A stretch of DNA of 64,000 nucleotides from Clarkia xantiana subsp. parviflora. Its lineage: Eukaryota > Streptophyta > Magnoliopsida > Myrtales > Onagraceae. The position numbers and the translations under genes are program-made. Positions 45,011 to 55,615 of this stretch are shown in pieces (positions within the stretch are counted from its first letter, which is position 1; every line of letters starts with the position of its first letter). Location of the stretch: the NCBI GenBank assembly GCA_036873135.1, contig JAPTYO010000013.1:21325901-21389900 (forward strand). The letters are read 5' to 3'. Under the pieces are notes generated by a model that worked only from the letters and a program-made list of their open reading frames with translations, did not search any database and had not been told where the DNA came from.

Positions 45011-45354
45011 GGAGCGTATCCATAACGTTCTCAAAGAACACATCTTGAACAGACCTTCTTTCATACAAGTAAGGCTATATACTATATATTATAATAACTA
45101 TGATGATGATACATGTATGACAAGGAAGAAGAAGGATACAAAAAGACTTCTAACCAAAACTAACTCATAAGGATTGAACTCGTGAACAAAACGATCAACA
45201 ATACCATGACAAGACAAGCATGTCATGACACAACTACACAACCACATGAAAAGATGCAATATCTCAAGATACCAAAGCAAAGGAAGTCTCAAAGTTAACA
45301 ATGTCAGACATTCAGTACAAGAGAGGAAAAGATAGAGAAGCTACGACACATACG
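45011..45354. other. Spacer before the A antisense gene 3' end
   Basis: AT-rich, no ORF recognised. It contains the expected downstream region of the antisense transcript. Confidence 0.45.
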
Positions 45355-46086
45355 TCAAGTAGCAAACCATAAACAACCAAGTACGAAATCATAAAGATAG
45401 ACTCTACCCAACACGGGGAGTAAAAGCAAGGGCTTATATACATACGAAAATGTAGGAAAATGATCAAACAGATGCAACTTGGGAATCCTCCCGATCCTGA
45501 TGTTCGGAGGATGACCCGCCAATGAACTTGAAGACGATGAGGAGATACTCAACTCATCATCAACAGGAATGGAATTCTCAGGCACGGGGGCAACAACCTC
45601 ACTGTAAGCTACCGCGACCTTTTCTTTCAAAACAACAGCATATCCCAAGGCATAAGTAGAGAAATCACCTAACTCACCAAAAGGAAAGTCAGGCACGATG
45701 CTATGAATGCGCTCAACAAGATACTCCTCGAACTGAAACATCTCGGTATTGCACTGAACATCAAACTCAACAGCATAAGCAGGGGAAGACTTGTAGTCGA
45801 CCACAGCTGAAATCTTCTCATCCGCACGACACTTATCCTCAACATTCTTCAACTCTGCAGCATGGAGTGAAGCATCAACCTCAGCCTGTTGACGAAAGTT
45901 GGCAAGAGTACCCTCAAGAGAAGTAACTTGATCCCGAAGTTCCTGCACCTTCGCGTCGGAAAGACGTGTCTTCTCCAATGCATCAACAAGCTCGACTTTC
46001 GGAGAAATCTGACCATCCTGAAGCGCCTTCTTCTCTTCGGACAACTCAATAGCAAGGGAGGAGAGGTAGACCATGTCAGCCATACA

Positions 46087-46161
46087 CTGAAATAGCAGAC
46101 AAATGTCAAAACATATATCGAGAACATATGCCAAATATAAGGAAAAATGCAAAAGACTCAC
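46087..46161 (-). other. Predicted intron of the A antisense gene (before coiled coil)
   Basis: Minus-strand GTGAGTCTTTTGC ... CTGCTATTTCAG, 75 bp, phase 0. Splicing gives RFAP|CMADMVYLS, collinear with B. Confidence 0.8.
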
Positions 46162-46791
46162 GGGAGCAAAGCGAGATAAAACTCCCTGAACAAAACGCTG
46201 AGTCTCTTTGGGAGACTTTGGAGTTGGAAGACGATCGCCCAGAGCAACAACACTGTGTAACACTCGAACCCCAACCTCAGGAGTATGCAGAGATGAATGA
46301 CTATCAAAATGATACTCCTTCAAGCCAGAGAAAGGAGTCCACTCGGCACCAACGATGTCTTCATTGGTGAGACGACCTAGATCCTCACGGCTCAACGCAG
46401 GAAGCCGGGTCTTCCCAGCAATTGAAAAAAACAAGTAAGATACAATAACAAAGTATAACTAAGGCATTTGATAATTACATACCTGGATGACCAGTCTCGT
46501 CAGCAGAAGCTCGTCCCCTCGATTGGGGGGCATGAGGTAAAGGAGATGCATCGACACCAATAGTCACCCCACCACCTTTAGCAGGTCGTTTCCCTTTATC
46601 AGGTGAAGGAGACGCCTCTTCAACTACCTTCCCTTTATCACGAGAAGGAGTTGGCAAAGGAGCAACAGTGGGGGAATCCTTCTTCCTTTTCGCAATTGAG
46701 GGTCCGGCCTCAGAGTTGGACTTTCTTGCCTTGGATTTTCTTGAACCTTTATCTTCAGCAACGACTCGCTCAGTCACTAGAAGAGATCGCC

Positions 46792-46865
46792 CTAACAACA
46801 CAAGTGAAATAATATCAAGACAATCGTAAGCAAGTTATATAGAAAAAACGAGAAAAGAAACATAC
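46792..46865 (-). other. Predicted intron of the A antisense gene
   Basis: Minus-strand GTATGTTTC ... GTTGTTAG, 74 bp. It restores frame between KAAEAS and RSLLVTERVVAEDK. Confidence 0.7.
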
Positions 46866-46971
46866 GGGAAGCCTCAGCCGCTTTCTCAGACTTAGAAGAT
46901 CTCACTGCCTGAGGTGCGGATCCTGGGGACGCTTTCTTCTTGCCGACCACAGTGCGGTCAGAACGATCCGC

Positions 46972-47055
46972 CTGCACATCATATGATTTTCCGTGAAACC
47001 AACATACAAGGCGAAACAAAGAGAGTGAATCAAAACAAGAGAATCAATAACATAC
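46972..47055 (-). other. Predicted intron of the A antisense gene
   Basis: Minus-strand GTATGTTATTG ... GATGTGCAG, 84 bp, phase 0. It joins THTSKDL to ADRSDRTVVGKKK in frame. Confidence 0.75.
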
Positions 47056-47985
47056 CAAATCCTTGGAAGTATGGGTTAATCGGATCCCCGCATCATACAA
47101 GTCCCTCTCTGACACCCAAGATACGGGGCAGTAAGACTTGGTCTGGTTACTCTAATAAATGACCTTCATGGTCTCCTTATCAGAGGAAAAAAACTCACTA
47201 AAAGTAGGCCAGTCGTCCGAACGATTTGTACGCCCAATATCCCAAGTGACGTACTGATCCGTGATAAAGAAGTAATGACTACCCGAGTGACCCATCGAAC
47301 GGTCCACAAGAGTCACGAAACGGAGATCCTATCCCATGAAATGTCACCGAATCCCAATTCCTGGAAATCGGGAATCCTTCAACAAATGGTGAAAAGTCGC
47401 CATCCCGGTCGCACTACTATACTAGACTCGGTAAAAACACCGGAACAAGACGAGAGAGTACCTCCAAGAGTACCACTGACATAACGCCTTAAACCCGACC
47501 CAAGCCCGAATGGCGGTAGGGGCTAGATTGACGGGAGAGACTTCGAAAAACCGGCAGAGCTCCACGAGCTCATCACAATACGGGAAACCCAGGCCGTATC
47601 GAATTTGGGCTGTGTATACGGCGACCATCCCATCTGGGGGCATAGTCACAGTTCCACGATTATTGCCCAAGGAATGGCGGAAAGGGTACAACGGTCCATC
47701 TAGAGGACTAATATCACCAAACTCAACGTGCTGATCATACTCCGGTCGCTTCAGTTGATTCACAGACACAAACATAGAATCTAACTCAGAATCACAAATA
47801 GTTTCTAGACTCATGATGGAATCCGACTTGGACGAATACTTAAACTCAGAGTCTGACTCAAAGCTTGATTCCGAGCTAACGTCAGGAAAGAAAGTGAGGT
47901 GACGAATAGAGGAATAAAGAACTTACTCATCCTCTTCAGGATATAGCGCCTCTAGAGAGTCCGAGTCTTATCACACCACCATGAG

Positions 47986-49441
47986 TATAGCACTTACAAT
48001 ATCGAATCAAAGGTCAGAGCAGAACGACGTCCCAAAGACATTCAAAAATAACCCAACACCAAAATATCGACAGTCCCGTCACATAACAATCAAGAAATAA
48101 TCACTAAGTGAAGAACCACATGCTTACAGCAACGACATCCGTATACGAACAACTATTTTTGCTACGAAAACGGCCGCGTACGTACAACTATGATCACAAT
48201 GACAATGACTGCACATCTACGAGCAAAAAACGACATGATCATACAAGTAAAAGCTACACACCCATGCAAGGGACATCTTCGAGCAAAATGGATGTCCAAT
48301 CAAAATGACAACAAGGCAAGCAATCGGGGGGGTTCTTCACAAGTCAAATATGGGTAATCAATTTACGAGCATCCAACACATGTACGAATAGGGAAGAAAG
48401 GTAGAACCTTGGGAAAACCTGAACCAATCCGAATAGTTGGTCCGGAGTTTGAATTTGGTCGTCGACAGAAAATAGACGTCGTCGTCGGACCGAGATCGTT
48501 GCTGCCACTGCCCACCGTTGTTAAAGCCTTCGCCGTCGCTGGAATTCGCCTCACCTACGCCGGCCGGAGCTGCAGTCCGCCTCATCTCCGCCGCCCTTGC
48601 CGTTGCCGAACCCCCCTTGCCGTCTGTCGCGATGGACAGCCCTCCCTCTCCTCGCCGGAAATGCTAATCCCTTCGGTCCCGCCGTGCCAAGCTCCTTCCT
48701 AAGGCCACGCCGCTGTGTCGGGCATCCCCACGCCGCCGTGCCGGGCTTACTCTCGCCGCCGGTAATCCCTTCGCGCCGTGACGAATAATTCCGGCCACCC
48801 CCCAAAATTCGAGCTAAGTAAATAACTTGGTCCTCAAGGAAAGCTTACTTAGTGGAGAAGAAGATGGTGGCTACTAAGAATGGTAATCCCTTCTCTCTCA
48901 TTTATAATAAACTATGGTAGGGTTTTCTAGAAATGCTCTAATCTCCACCTTTAATTCAAATGGAGAAAATCTAAAGGCTTGGATTAATGATGACAACTTT
49001 ACTCATTTTTAACTGTGGTTAACTACATCTCCACCCATGATAGTATTTCCATGATTATTTATCATCCATCCTATACTTAGAATTTTTTCGTACATACTTA
49101 GTATATTTTTTTACATATAGAGTTACCCCGTACATACATACCGACGTGAGGTGGGTTTTCCTTTATCTATTATCATGATCCCGTTACTCACTCTTCCTAA
49201 CTCGTATTTTTAGAACATAGAGATAGAAAAGCACGTTTCTCATCATACCCGCATTTACCAGATACATGTATGTACTAATATATGTATTTTCCTTGTCCCG
49301 AGAAAGGAGGATAAGACGCGGCAATGCGATCATGGACATACGACCTATTCATCAAGAGGTAATGACATTGAATTGAGTGTGTTCTCCTATCGTAAAATAG
49401 AGTCAATCAAGGGTTAAGACATTGGTTGACTCGGGGGCACG
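47986..49441. other. A 3' region: antisense promoter area, GC-rich patch and polypurine tract
   Basis: No sense gene. 48440-48790 is GC-rich (repeated GCCG and CGCC), unlike its surroundings, and could be a UTR or promoter-proximal part of the antisense gene. A minus-strand TATTATAAA (48902-48910) is a weak TATA candidate. TTGACTCGGGGGCACG (49426-49441) abuts the 3' LTR as polypurine tract. Confidence 0.5.
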
Positions 49442-50244
49442 TGATGGATATACGCTCAATTTAAACCCGTTTTTCATTCGGATTGTATTATTTTAATTAT
49501 CCCGTGAACGATTGCAAATCAAAACTTTGACCCGAACACGTCACCCACAGCAAAACGGTCCGGACGAGAAAAAACGCTCGCCCTGACGCGTTGCTGGTCC
49601 GATCTCTCCTAAGGAGATATCGGACCTTGCTGGTCTGATCTCTCCTAAGGAGATATCGGACCTTGCTGGTCTGATCTCTACTAAGGAGATATCGGACCTG
49701 CTAGTCCGACCCCAAAGGTCCCGATACCCTTCCAACGTGTAGTATTCCCGCCTAAGGGGTGTACACGACGTCCGAAACACTTTCATCCAAACCGTCCCTC
49801 GTGACGAGCCGACCTCACTTTGCAAGTCCGACACTTAGAAAATATCACAAACCCCTCCATGCTTGCTAAGGGCTTAATCTATTTATCACTTGTTAACTGA
49901 GCTCGTTTAGGAGTTAACGGGGTCATTAACTACCTTAATCTCCCTTGAGCCTATATATAGAACTTCACTCCTTTTCATTTACTAAGTTGATATCACTTGA
50001 AATATTTGAGCTCTTCCTTCTCTCTACTTTCTCTCTCTACGTTGTTCTAATTTAAGCTTCGGAGAAGGTTCGCCGGTACCACCCCCGGCTTACCCCTCGT
50101 TCAGGTTCGCGAAAGGACGGATCGTGAAGAAAGGCGAGGAAACGGACTACGGAAAGAGACTATCGGATCACGAAGGAAGGAAATCTACCCGTAAGTTGGC
50201 TATTTGGATTGACGACTCGTCAACCCGATACGCAGGACTTAACA
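49442..50244 (+). repeat. 3' LTR of A (803 bp)
   Basis: Starts TGATGGATATACGCTC and ends GGACTTAACA. About 87 bp longer than the 5' LTR, because it carries three 36 bp palindromic units (CTCTCCTAAGGAGATATCGG, 49590-49700) instead of one. TATA-like CCTATATATAG at about 49950-49960. Confidence 0.93.
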
Positions 50245-51842
50245 GGAGTGAATCCTTGTAGTGGGTTTATGTTGTATCCTTCCTTTGTGGTTTCCATTGG
50301 AAGGAGTCATGCCACATATTCGCGTGGCTCTATTTCCGGGTGGACTATCAAGCACTAGCTCACATGGTGCCCCGCTAGTTGCTTGGTAGTTGCAGCGTTT
50401 ATTCTTGTTTAGCCTGTTAAGGCTTATCCTCCTACTTCTTGGTTAGCTGTCGAGAGCTTGTTCGTTTGGTGCCCCCTAAGTTGCTCGGTCTCCTTACTCT
50501 TTTGTGCTTTTTGAGCATGCCTTTCTTATATGCATCTTCTAGAATTGGCGAGGGGGGGGGGGTTCAATTTTGATCTTCGTTAATGTTTCTGCCATTAAAT
50601 CTTCGTAGGTGTTGGTTTGGCATGGTGCCCCCGACCATTTGTTGTTCACACCCTTAGGTGTAGAATGTTGGTTTTGCAAATCCAATATCCTTTTACCATT
50701 GGGGTTAATGATGATCCTTGCGATGAGCATAGGTTTGGTTCTGCCCCCTCATTTAGTGCTACCCCTCCTTGGATGTAGAAGTGGCTTTGGCTCAAAATGA
50801 ATATTGTGATGGGTAGGAGGAGGGGGTGGTTGCCTTGCAGGCTGGGTTGAAGTGGTATTCCCTGCTTTCACAGCTTGTTGTCCCGTCCCGTCCCTGTGGG
50901 AGCGTAATAGTGTCGTTGTTGGTGGCACTTAACGGCCCCTCATGAAGTTTTTGTAAGTCAACAAGATGTCTATACTTTACATAAAACTTGACATGACCAG
51001 CGTAGCTCCTTGGGTATATTTTAAGATGGGATTCTATATGATGGCGTTTCATATGGTTTTCCATGGAAAGACATATTGTATTAGAACCCCTTGAATGGCA
51101 TTTTTACAAAGTAGGCGAGTTAGGCCCTGCTGGTTGTAGTGGCCCTCCTTGTTTGGGGTTATCCTTTTGCTCATAGTTAGGGGGGAGGAGGTGTATGCAT
51201 GCACTCTCCCTACTATCATTGGTTATGCGCTTGTCCCCAAGTGCATGTAGTTGCGCTTGCAAATGTCATATCCATCTGGAGTTGGAGTTAGTGCTTACCT
51301 CTCCCTCCTTAGTGTTGCCATATATTTCATAGAGTGGTTGTTGTTTAGTGGTCACCTCCCGTTGCTCCCTATTGATGTGTTCTGGAATAGCCACCATGGG
51401 TGCATTCATGAAGGGATGGGAGGATGGAGCTCATCCTTGTGGAGTGGTTGTTGTTCTGCTCCCTCCTCATCTTGCCCTCTATTGGTATACTCTGGAAGAG
51501 CTGCCATGGGTGCGTTTTTGTTATAGCCACTTCTTTGGCCTTCTGGCCTGTTCTTGGCTGTTTGATTGTTGCCCCCACCAGGGGTTTGTCTTTCATTAAG
51601 AGTGAGGGAGGTAGTTGTTGATTGACTACCGACGTGGTGTATAGGAGCTTGATGAAGAGTTATCCAAGGAGTATTGTTCTCCATTGGACGAAGGTTGCTT
51701 AGCATCCTTTGGTTGTTGCCCCCGGATACTAGGCTCCTGGAGACCTATAATTGGTACTTGGTTACTACTCCCTTTTGTTTGTTGCCATCGAGCACAGGTA
51801 GTAGGCTACGTGCTTGTTGCTTGAATTTGTAGACGGCGCCAA
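50245..51842 (-). mobile_element. Element E interior (decayed, minus strand)
   Basis: Region between the A insertion site and the E LTR. Minus-strand open pieces at 51705-51406 (Asn/Thr/Pro-rich, NNQTAKNRPEGQRS) and 51064-50792 resemble a low-complexity Gag N-terminus, but no Gag, protease or RT motif is certain. Internal repeats of the type GGAGTGGTTGTTGTT occur at 51330 and 51440. A minus-strand PBS-like TGGCGCCGTCTACAAA (51826-51841) precedes the LTR. The identity as retrotransposon interior rests on PBS plus LTR; the coding content is not recognised. Confidence 0.55.
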
Positions 51843-52670
51843 TGTTTGCATATGGTGTCCAGAGTGCCTTCTTGCTTCGGACCTCTGCCCTTCCTTCTCC
51901 TCGAGATACCTGCAAAAGGGGCAATACCGAGACCACAAGGGGTGGTGGTACTTGATGAGCCCTCTCCGATGCTTAAATGAGTATAGGCTTTTAGAGAGAG
52001 AAAGTAAGTTCTAGAGAGAGATAGCAAGATTACCTTCAAATGAGGAGAGGAGGTCTTTATTTATAGAGTTCCTATTGGACCGCCCCGGTTCCAGTGATTT
52101 CCTGGTCCGGTTATGGCAGTTTCGTAATATAAGTTAGTATTGACCGTAAATATGGTGCACTTGACCTTTGTTCGACCGTAGATGAGCTTAATGTGTTTAA
52201 GTGTGTGGGAACGGCCTTCGAGGGCGAGCCCCGGGCGGTATATCGTCCGGGGATAGAGGTCCGGACGACGGAAACTTGCCGGACAGAGGGGGGATACCCG
52301 GATGGGTATCCCCAAGGCCTCGGTCGGGTAACCCGAGCGGGAGGACCTCGCTCGGGTTACCCGAGCGAGGTTACCTTGCTCGGGTATCCGAGCGAGAGGA
52401 CCACGCTCGAGATAACCGAGCGAGAGGACCTCGATCGGGTTACCCGAGCGAGAGGACCTCGCTAGGGTACCCGAGCGAGAAGACCTTGCTCGGGTTACCT
52501 CTGAAGGATTTTTTTTTTCTCTTGGGGTCTTCCGAGTGGGTTTCACCACTCGGTGTGTTTTTGGGCCTAAGTGTTGGGCCTCGGGTATCCGTTTTCCAAG
52601 TTTGGAATTGTAATCGATTGTGGCCCAATTACGGGGTCCAATTTATAATATATTGGGCGTATATCCAACA
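51843..52670 (-). repeat. 5' LTR of E (828 bp)
   Basis: Plus-strand TGTTTGCATATGG ... GCGTATATCCAACA. Reversed, it starts TGTTGGATATACGCCC, close to the A and B LTR start (TGATGGATATACGC). Minus-strand TATA-like CTATAAATAAAG lies at about 52055-52066. It contains an array of palindromic CGAGCGAGAGGACCTCGCTCG units (52320-52500). Only one LTR of E is in the window. Confidence 0.8.
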
Positions 52671-52983
52671 TGATCTGTCCCTATTTTCGTTTTTTTCGAT
52701 ATATTAAAGATTCCTTTTGCAAGCATTAAGATTAAACCATTGTATCTTTGTAAGTGCTGTGAAAACATGCATTATGAACTCCCGTAGGTTATAGAGGTCG
52801 GTTTCCCCTAAGGGGAGGCTTCATATCACCATTCTCCAACTTATCGGTTTCCCATCATCTTTCTCCCTTTTTGGCGGACTGATTGTAAGGAAAACACATA
52901 TGGAATTGGTCTGCGTGCGGGGATGTTATTTCACTTATGTTAATTAAGAAAGTATGCGTGCCCTGTCTTGGCGTTCGAATTTT
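52671..52983. other. Unannotated DNA right of E
   Basis: Mixed-composition DNA with no ORF, repeat or transposon end that I can identify. It marks the boundary between the LTR stack and AT-rich flanking DNA. Confidence 0.4.
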
Positions 52984-53102
52984 GAGTATTTCAAACTGGT
53001 TGACGGTGACTCAGTATGCAATACTTTGACAAAGTTATTTCCAGAAATAACTTTATCAAAGTATTGCTTGCTGAGTCACCGTCAATACTGTTTGAAATAC
53101 TC
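52984..53102. repeat. Near-perfect inverted repeat (hairpin, ~58 bp arms)
   Basis: Left arm starts GAGTATTTCAAAC and ends AAAGTTATTTC (53041). The right arm (53044-53102) is its reverse complement with a handful of mismatches and one or two bulges; the loop is about 2-3 bases. The arms contain TTGACGGTGACTCAG. It may be a fold-back element or a small-RNA hairpin; no coding sense. Confidence 0.85.
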
Positions 53103-54285
53103 ATAAATGGATTTAAAAACCGAATCCAGTGTTGTGCGTTTTCATTTCATAGTGTATTAGTTATGGTTAATTCAATGGTTATGTCGACGTGATTTAGAAA
53201 TTAATGTGTACATAGAGACTATTTTACTGTGTATACTACTTATGCATATGTCGACATAACTTATTATTGATCATTAATAATATGTGTTCGATTATAATTT
53301 ATAATATTGTATTACAAGTTACCACTAAGAAGAACGGTTCAAAATACAGATGTTTCTACAAAGTATGTTATGCCTTTCACAATAATTGCATTATTACTTC
53401 GGTTAATAACGACGTTTTTATCTCTACACAACAAGTGTAATGGTGACATGACTTCAACCAACTTATGCCAACATATTAGTAGCATACGTTCAATACATGT
53501 ACATGAGGTATGTAAGGACCTCGAATAAAGCAGTTAATTCATACCACATACCAAAAGTTCCATACAGGCAAACATAATTAAAGTGGCACCACATGTTAAT
53601 TAACCCAGAAGCTAGATCATCACAAACATACCATATATAAACCACTAGTATATGTCAACAAGAGTTCTTTTAACGGAAACATCATAGTGAATGTGCTGGC
53701 CCTTTCCTAATTTATTCGGGAGGTAAAAATTCTTCCATCCTTTTTTTAAACAGGTATCGTAGAGGACGTTGGTGCACAGGTAGATGATTGTACTTGTGCT
53801 TAGCAGGTGTTGTTTCAACCGCTACTTTCCACCTCAATTCAACTGGATCATCAATCCCCCCTTCACTCAAGTAGTCCAGCTAATTGTAAACAACATCTTT
53901 GGAATAGTCTGCACAATCCAACGAAACTGTCAATATTTCTACAAACACAACGTAAAAAAACGAACACTTCTTAATGGTCTAATCTAAAGCCAGGTGAGAT
54001 TAAAGATGTAGCTTACGCAACTTGACTTTCTACAAGTTAATTTGATGTTGCACTGGCTGTCGTGGTTTTATTCACAAATACCGTCACCTAAACAGCTTAG
54101 GTCATCAGATGAAAGGTCTTCTCCTCACCAGATGACCTATTTTACACGTCTAGACGTGGTTCCTTACGAAGACCGTCTAGAGGTTATGCTGAGTTTTTAA
54201 TAAACATAGGCAGTTAACTTTCTTTTACTTGTACTACGTTGACAGCTGATCCATATTTGTCTGCAATACCATTATACTACAACAC
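53103..54285. other. AT-rich DNA without recognised gene
   Basis: No ORF over 75 codons and no protein family recognised. Short inverted motifs occur (GGTCATC/GATGACC at 54099-54137). Part of it may be the interior of the CACTA-like element whose end is at 54608. Confidence 0.35.
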
Positions 54286-54608
54286 ATCGAACCGATATGA
54301 TGTGGCAACAAATCGGTTGGGAAGACGTTTCAAATTATCCTAATATATTTTTTGGGTCGACCGTATAAGATCAGTCGGACAAATGTGTGGGATTCTGGTC
54401 GGGCCCGGATTGTCAGTTCCCGGTCGTTAATCTTCATAGCATAAACACCGTTCTCTGACCGATAAATCGGTAGGAGAAATCGGTCAGCAAACAGTTATGA
54501 GCCGTTTTTTCTTCAAATCGGTCGAAATCCGGTCGGGAATAGGTATTACATTCCCCACCCATGGATCGGTAAGTAAATCACTCATATGTCGCCACTTTTC
54601 TTGTAGTG
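54286..54608. mobile_element. CACTA-type (En/Spm-like) transposon terminus
   Basis: Ends CTTTTCTTGTAGTG at 54608; the reverse, CACTACAAGAAAAG, is the canonical CACTA terminal inverted repeat. Inside are subterminal repeats of CGGTC/GACCG (AAATCGGTCAG, AATCGGTCGAAATCCGGTCGGG, GACCGATAAATCGG), as expected for this superfamily. No opposite terminus could be placed with confidence, so the element may be truncated. Confidence 0.6.
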
Positions 54609-54754
54609 TATATATATACACTCGATCCATGCGAATTTATCATCTAAATTCAAGAAATATAATTTATTATAAGTTTTCTAGTTTAAAAACATCTATATTA
54701 AGTGTAATACATGAGTATGTTGAGTTGTGTGCGAGAAATATGATTCCACTTGAT

Positions 54755-54838
54755 ATCGATAAACAATATATATAATCTATGTTGGAACATATCGATAAAC
54801 AACATATATAATCTATGTTGGAACATATCGATAAACAA
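54755..54838. repeat. 36 bp tandem repeat, 2.3 copies
   Basis: ATCGATAAACAA[T/C]ATATATAATCTATGTTGGAACAT units starting at 54755, 54791 and 54827. Confidence 0.85.
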
Positions 54839-55090
54839 TTTTGGAATATACAAACACAACTATACATGTTTTTTCATCCAAAATTTACAGCAAAACACAT
54901 AAGAATCGTTTTAACGCTAAAAAAATTCCAATCGGTGAAATTTGAACTTTTTTACTTAATTTGATCTAAATTATTTTTCTAAGTTATAATTAGGGTGTAT
55001 TCATTATGTTTGGTGAAGAGAAAAATGAAAAGTGCACTTTTTATATCGTTTAAGAGATTGAGCAAAAAAATTATGTAAGTGTTAGAATAT

Positions 55091-55606
55091 TGATCCGCCA
55101 CTACTGGATGTACCGGAATAACTGGTGGAATATAATTTTGTCGGCAAAAGTTGATCAGCAAAACCATATTTACCAGCGGAATATCATTATTGTCGGAAAA
55201 AATTAGTTTTTACCTAAGAAAATAAATTTTGTTGATAAAAATCAGTTTTAGCCGATGATAATTTGTTTTGGGGTCAGCAAAGATTTTAGTATTGCCGACG
55301 GAATACCATTCTTGACGGAAAAATCTTTCCCGACCAAATTTTTCATTGGTAATAATTTACAAAATTTCACGAAAATCGTTTGCCGACTAATTGGTTTTTC
55401 GTCGGTAAAAACTATTAGCGACCAAATTATTTGATCGGTAAATCAAAATTTTCCATCGATAGTAATAATTTATAAAATTCAACGAAAATCGTTAAGACAA
55501 AACATTTCTTTCGTTAAACTACTATTGACCAAATATTTGGTACGTAGATCAATTTTTTTTTCATCAGTAATAATTTACAAAATTCTACAAATCTCTTTAT
55601 CTAACA
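55091..55606. mobile_element. Degenerate transposon subterminal-repeat region
   Basis: Begins CACTACTGGATG and contains many TTGTCGG, CCGACGGAAT and GACCAAATATT iterations, a pattern typical of CACTA subterminal regions. It appears to continue after the MULE-like insertion (56450-56560: ATTACCGACCACAATAATTTT). Ends are not certain. Confidence 0.4.
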
Positions 55607-55615
55607 AATATTTTT

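Larger units (their letters stand above)
45355..47985 (-). pseudogene. Antisense spliced gene of A (gypsy-type domain plus coiled coil)
   Basis: Minus-strand gene opposite to Gag-PR-Gag'. The N-terminus is Ser/acidic rich (SSESSFESDSE). It is followed by a domain (47814 down to about 47059) with YGLGFPYCDELVELCRFFEVSP, matching FPFCGNLVEMC in the D antisense gene, and by VSERDLYDAGIRL, matching VERDLVHAGIRL in D. Canonical introns 46972-47055, 46792-46865 and 46087-46161 are all phase compatible; a fourth starts at 46482 but its acceptor appears damaged. Basic, NLS-like KSKARKSNSEAGPSIAKRKK is followed by GKTRLPALSREDL...LHTPEVGVRVL, a coiled coil, VPDFPFGELGDFS, and a Ser-rich tail. A few stops lie near 47350-47420. 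Function is unknown; related to Transposase_28-like plant proteins by pattern. Confidence 0.78.
3872..50244 (+). mobile_element. Element A: non-autonomous Ty3/gypsy-type LTR retrotransposon (interrupted by C1)
   Basis: Plus-strand element with a 5' LTR (3872-4587), PBS (4590-4605), a Gag-PR-Gag' coding region (4641-7685 continued at 43959-44275), a tandem-repeat array (44540-45010), a minus-strand antisense gene (45355 to about 47985), a polypurine tract (about 49425-49441) and a 3' LTR (49442-50244). Target duplication is GGAGC (3867-3871) and GGAGT (50245-50249), with one mismatch. Without the inserted C1 (7686-43958 plus one TSD) the element is about 10.1 kb. No RT, RNase H or integrase is recognisable. 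The LTRs have diverged clearly, including a repeat-number difference, so this is one of the oldest layers. Confidence 0.9.
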
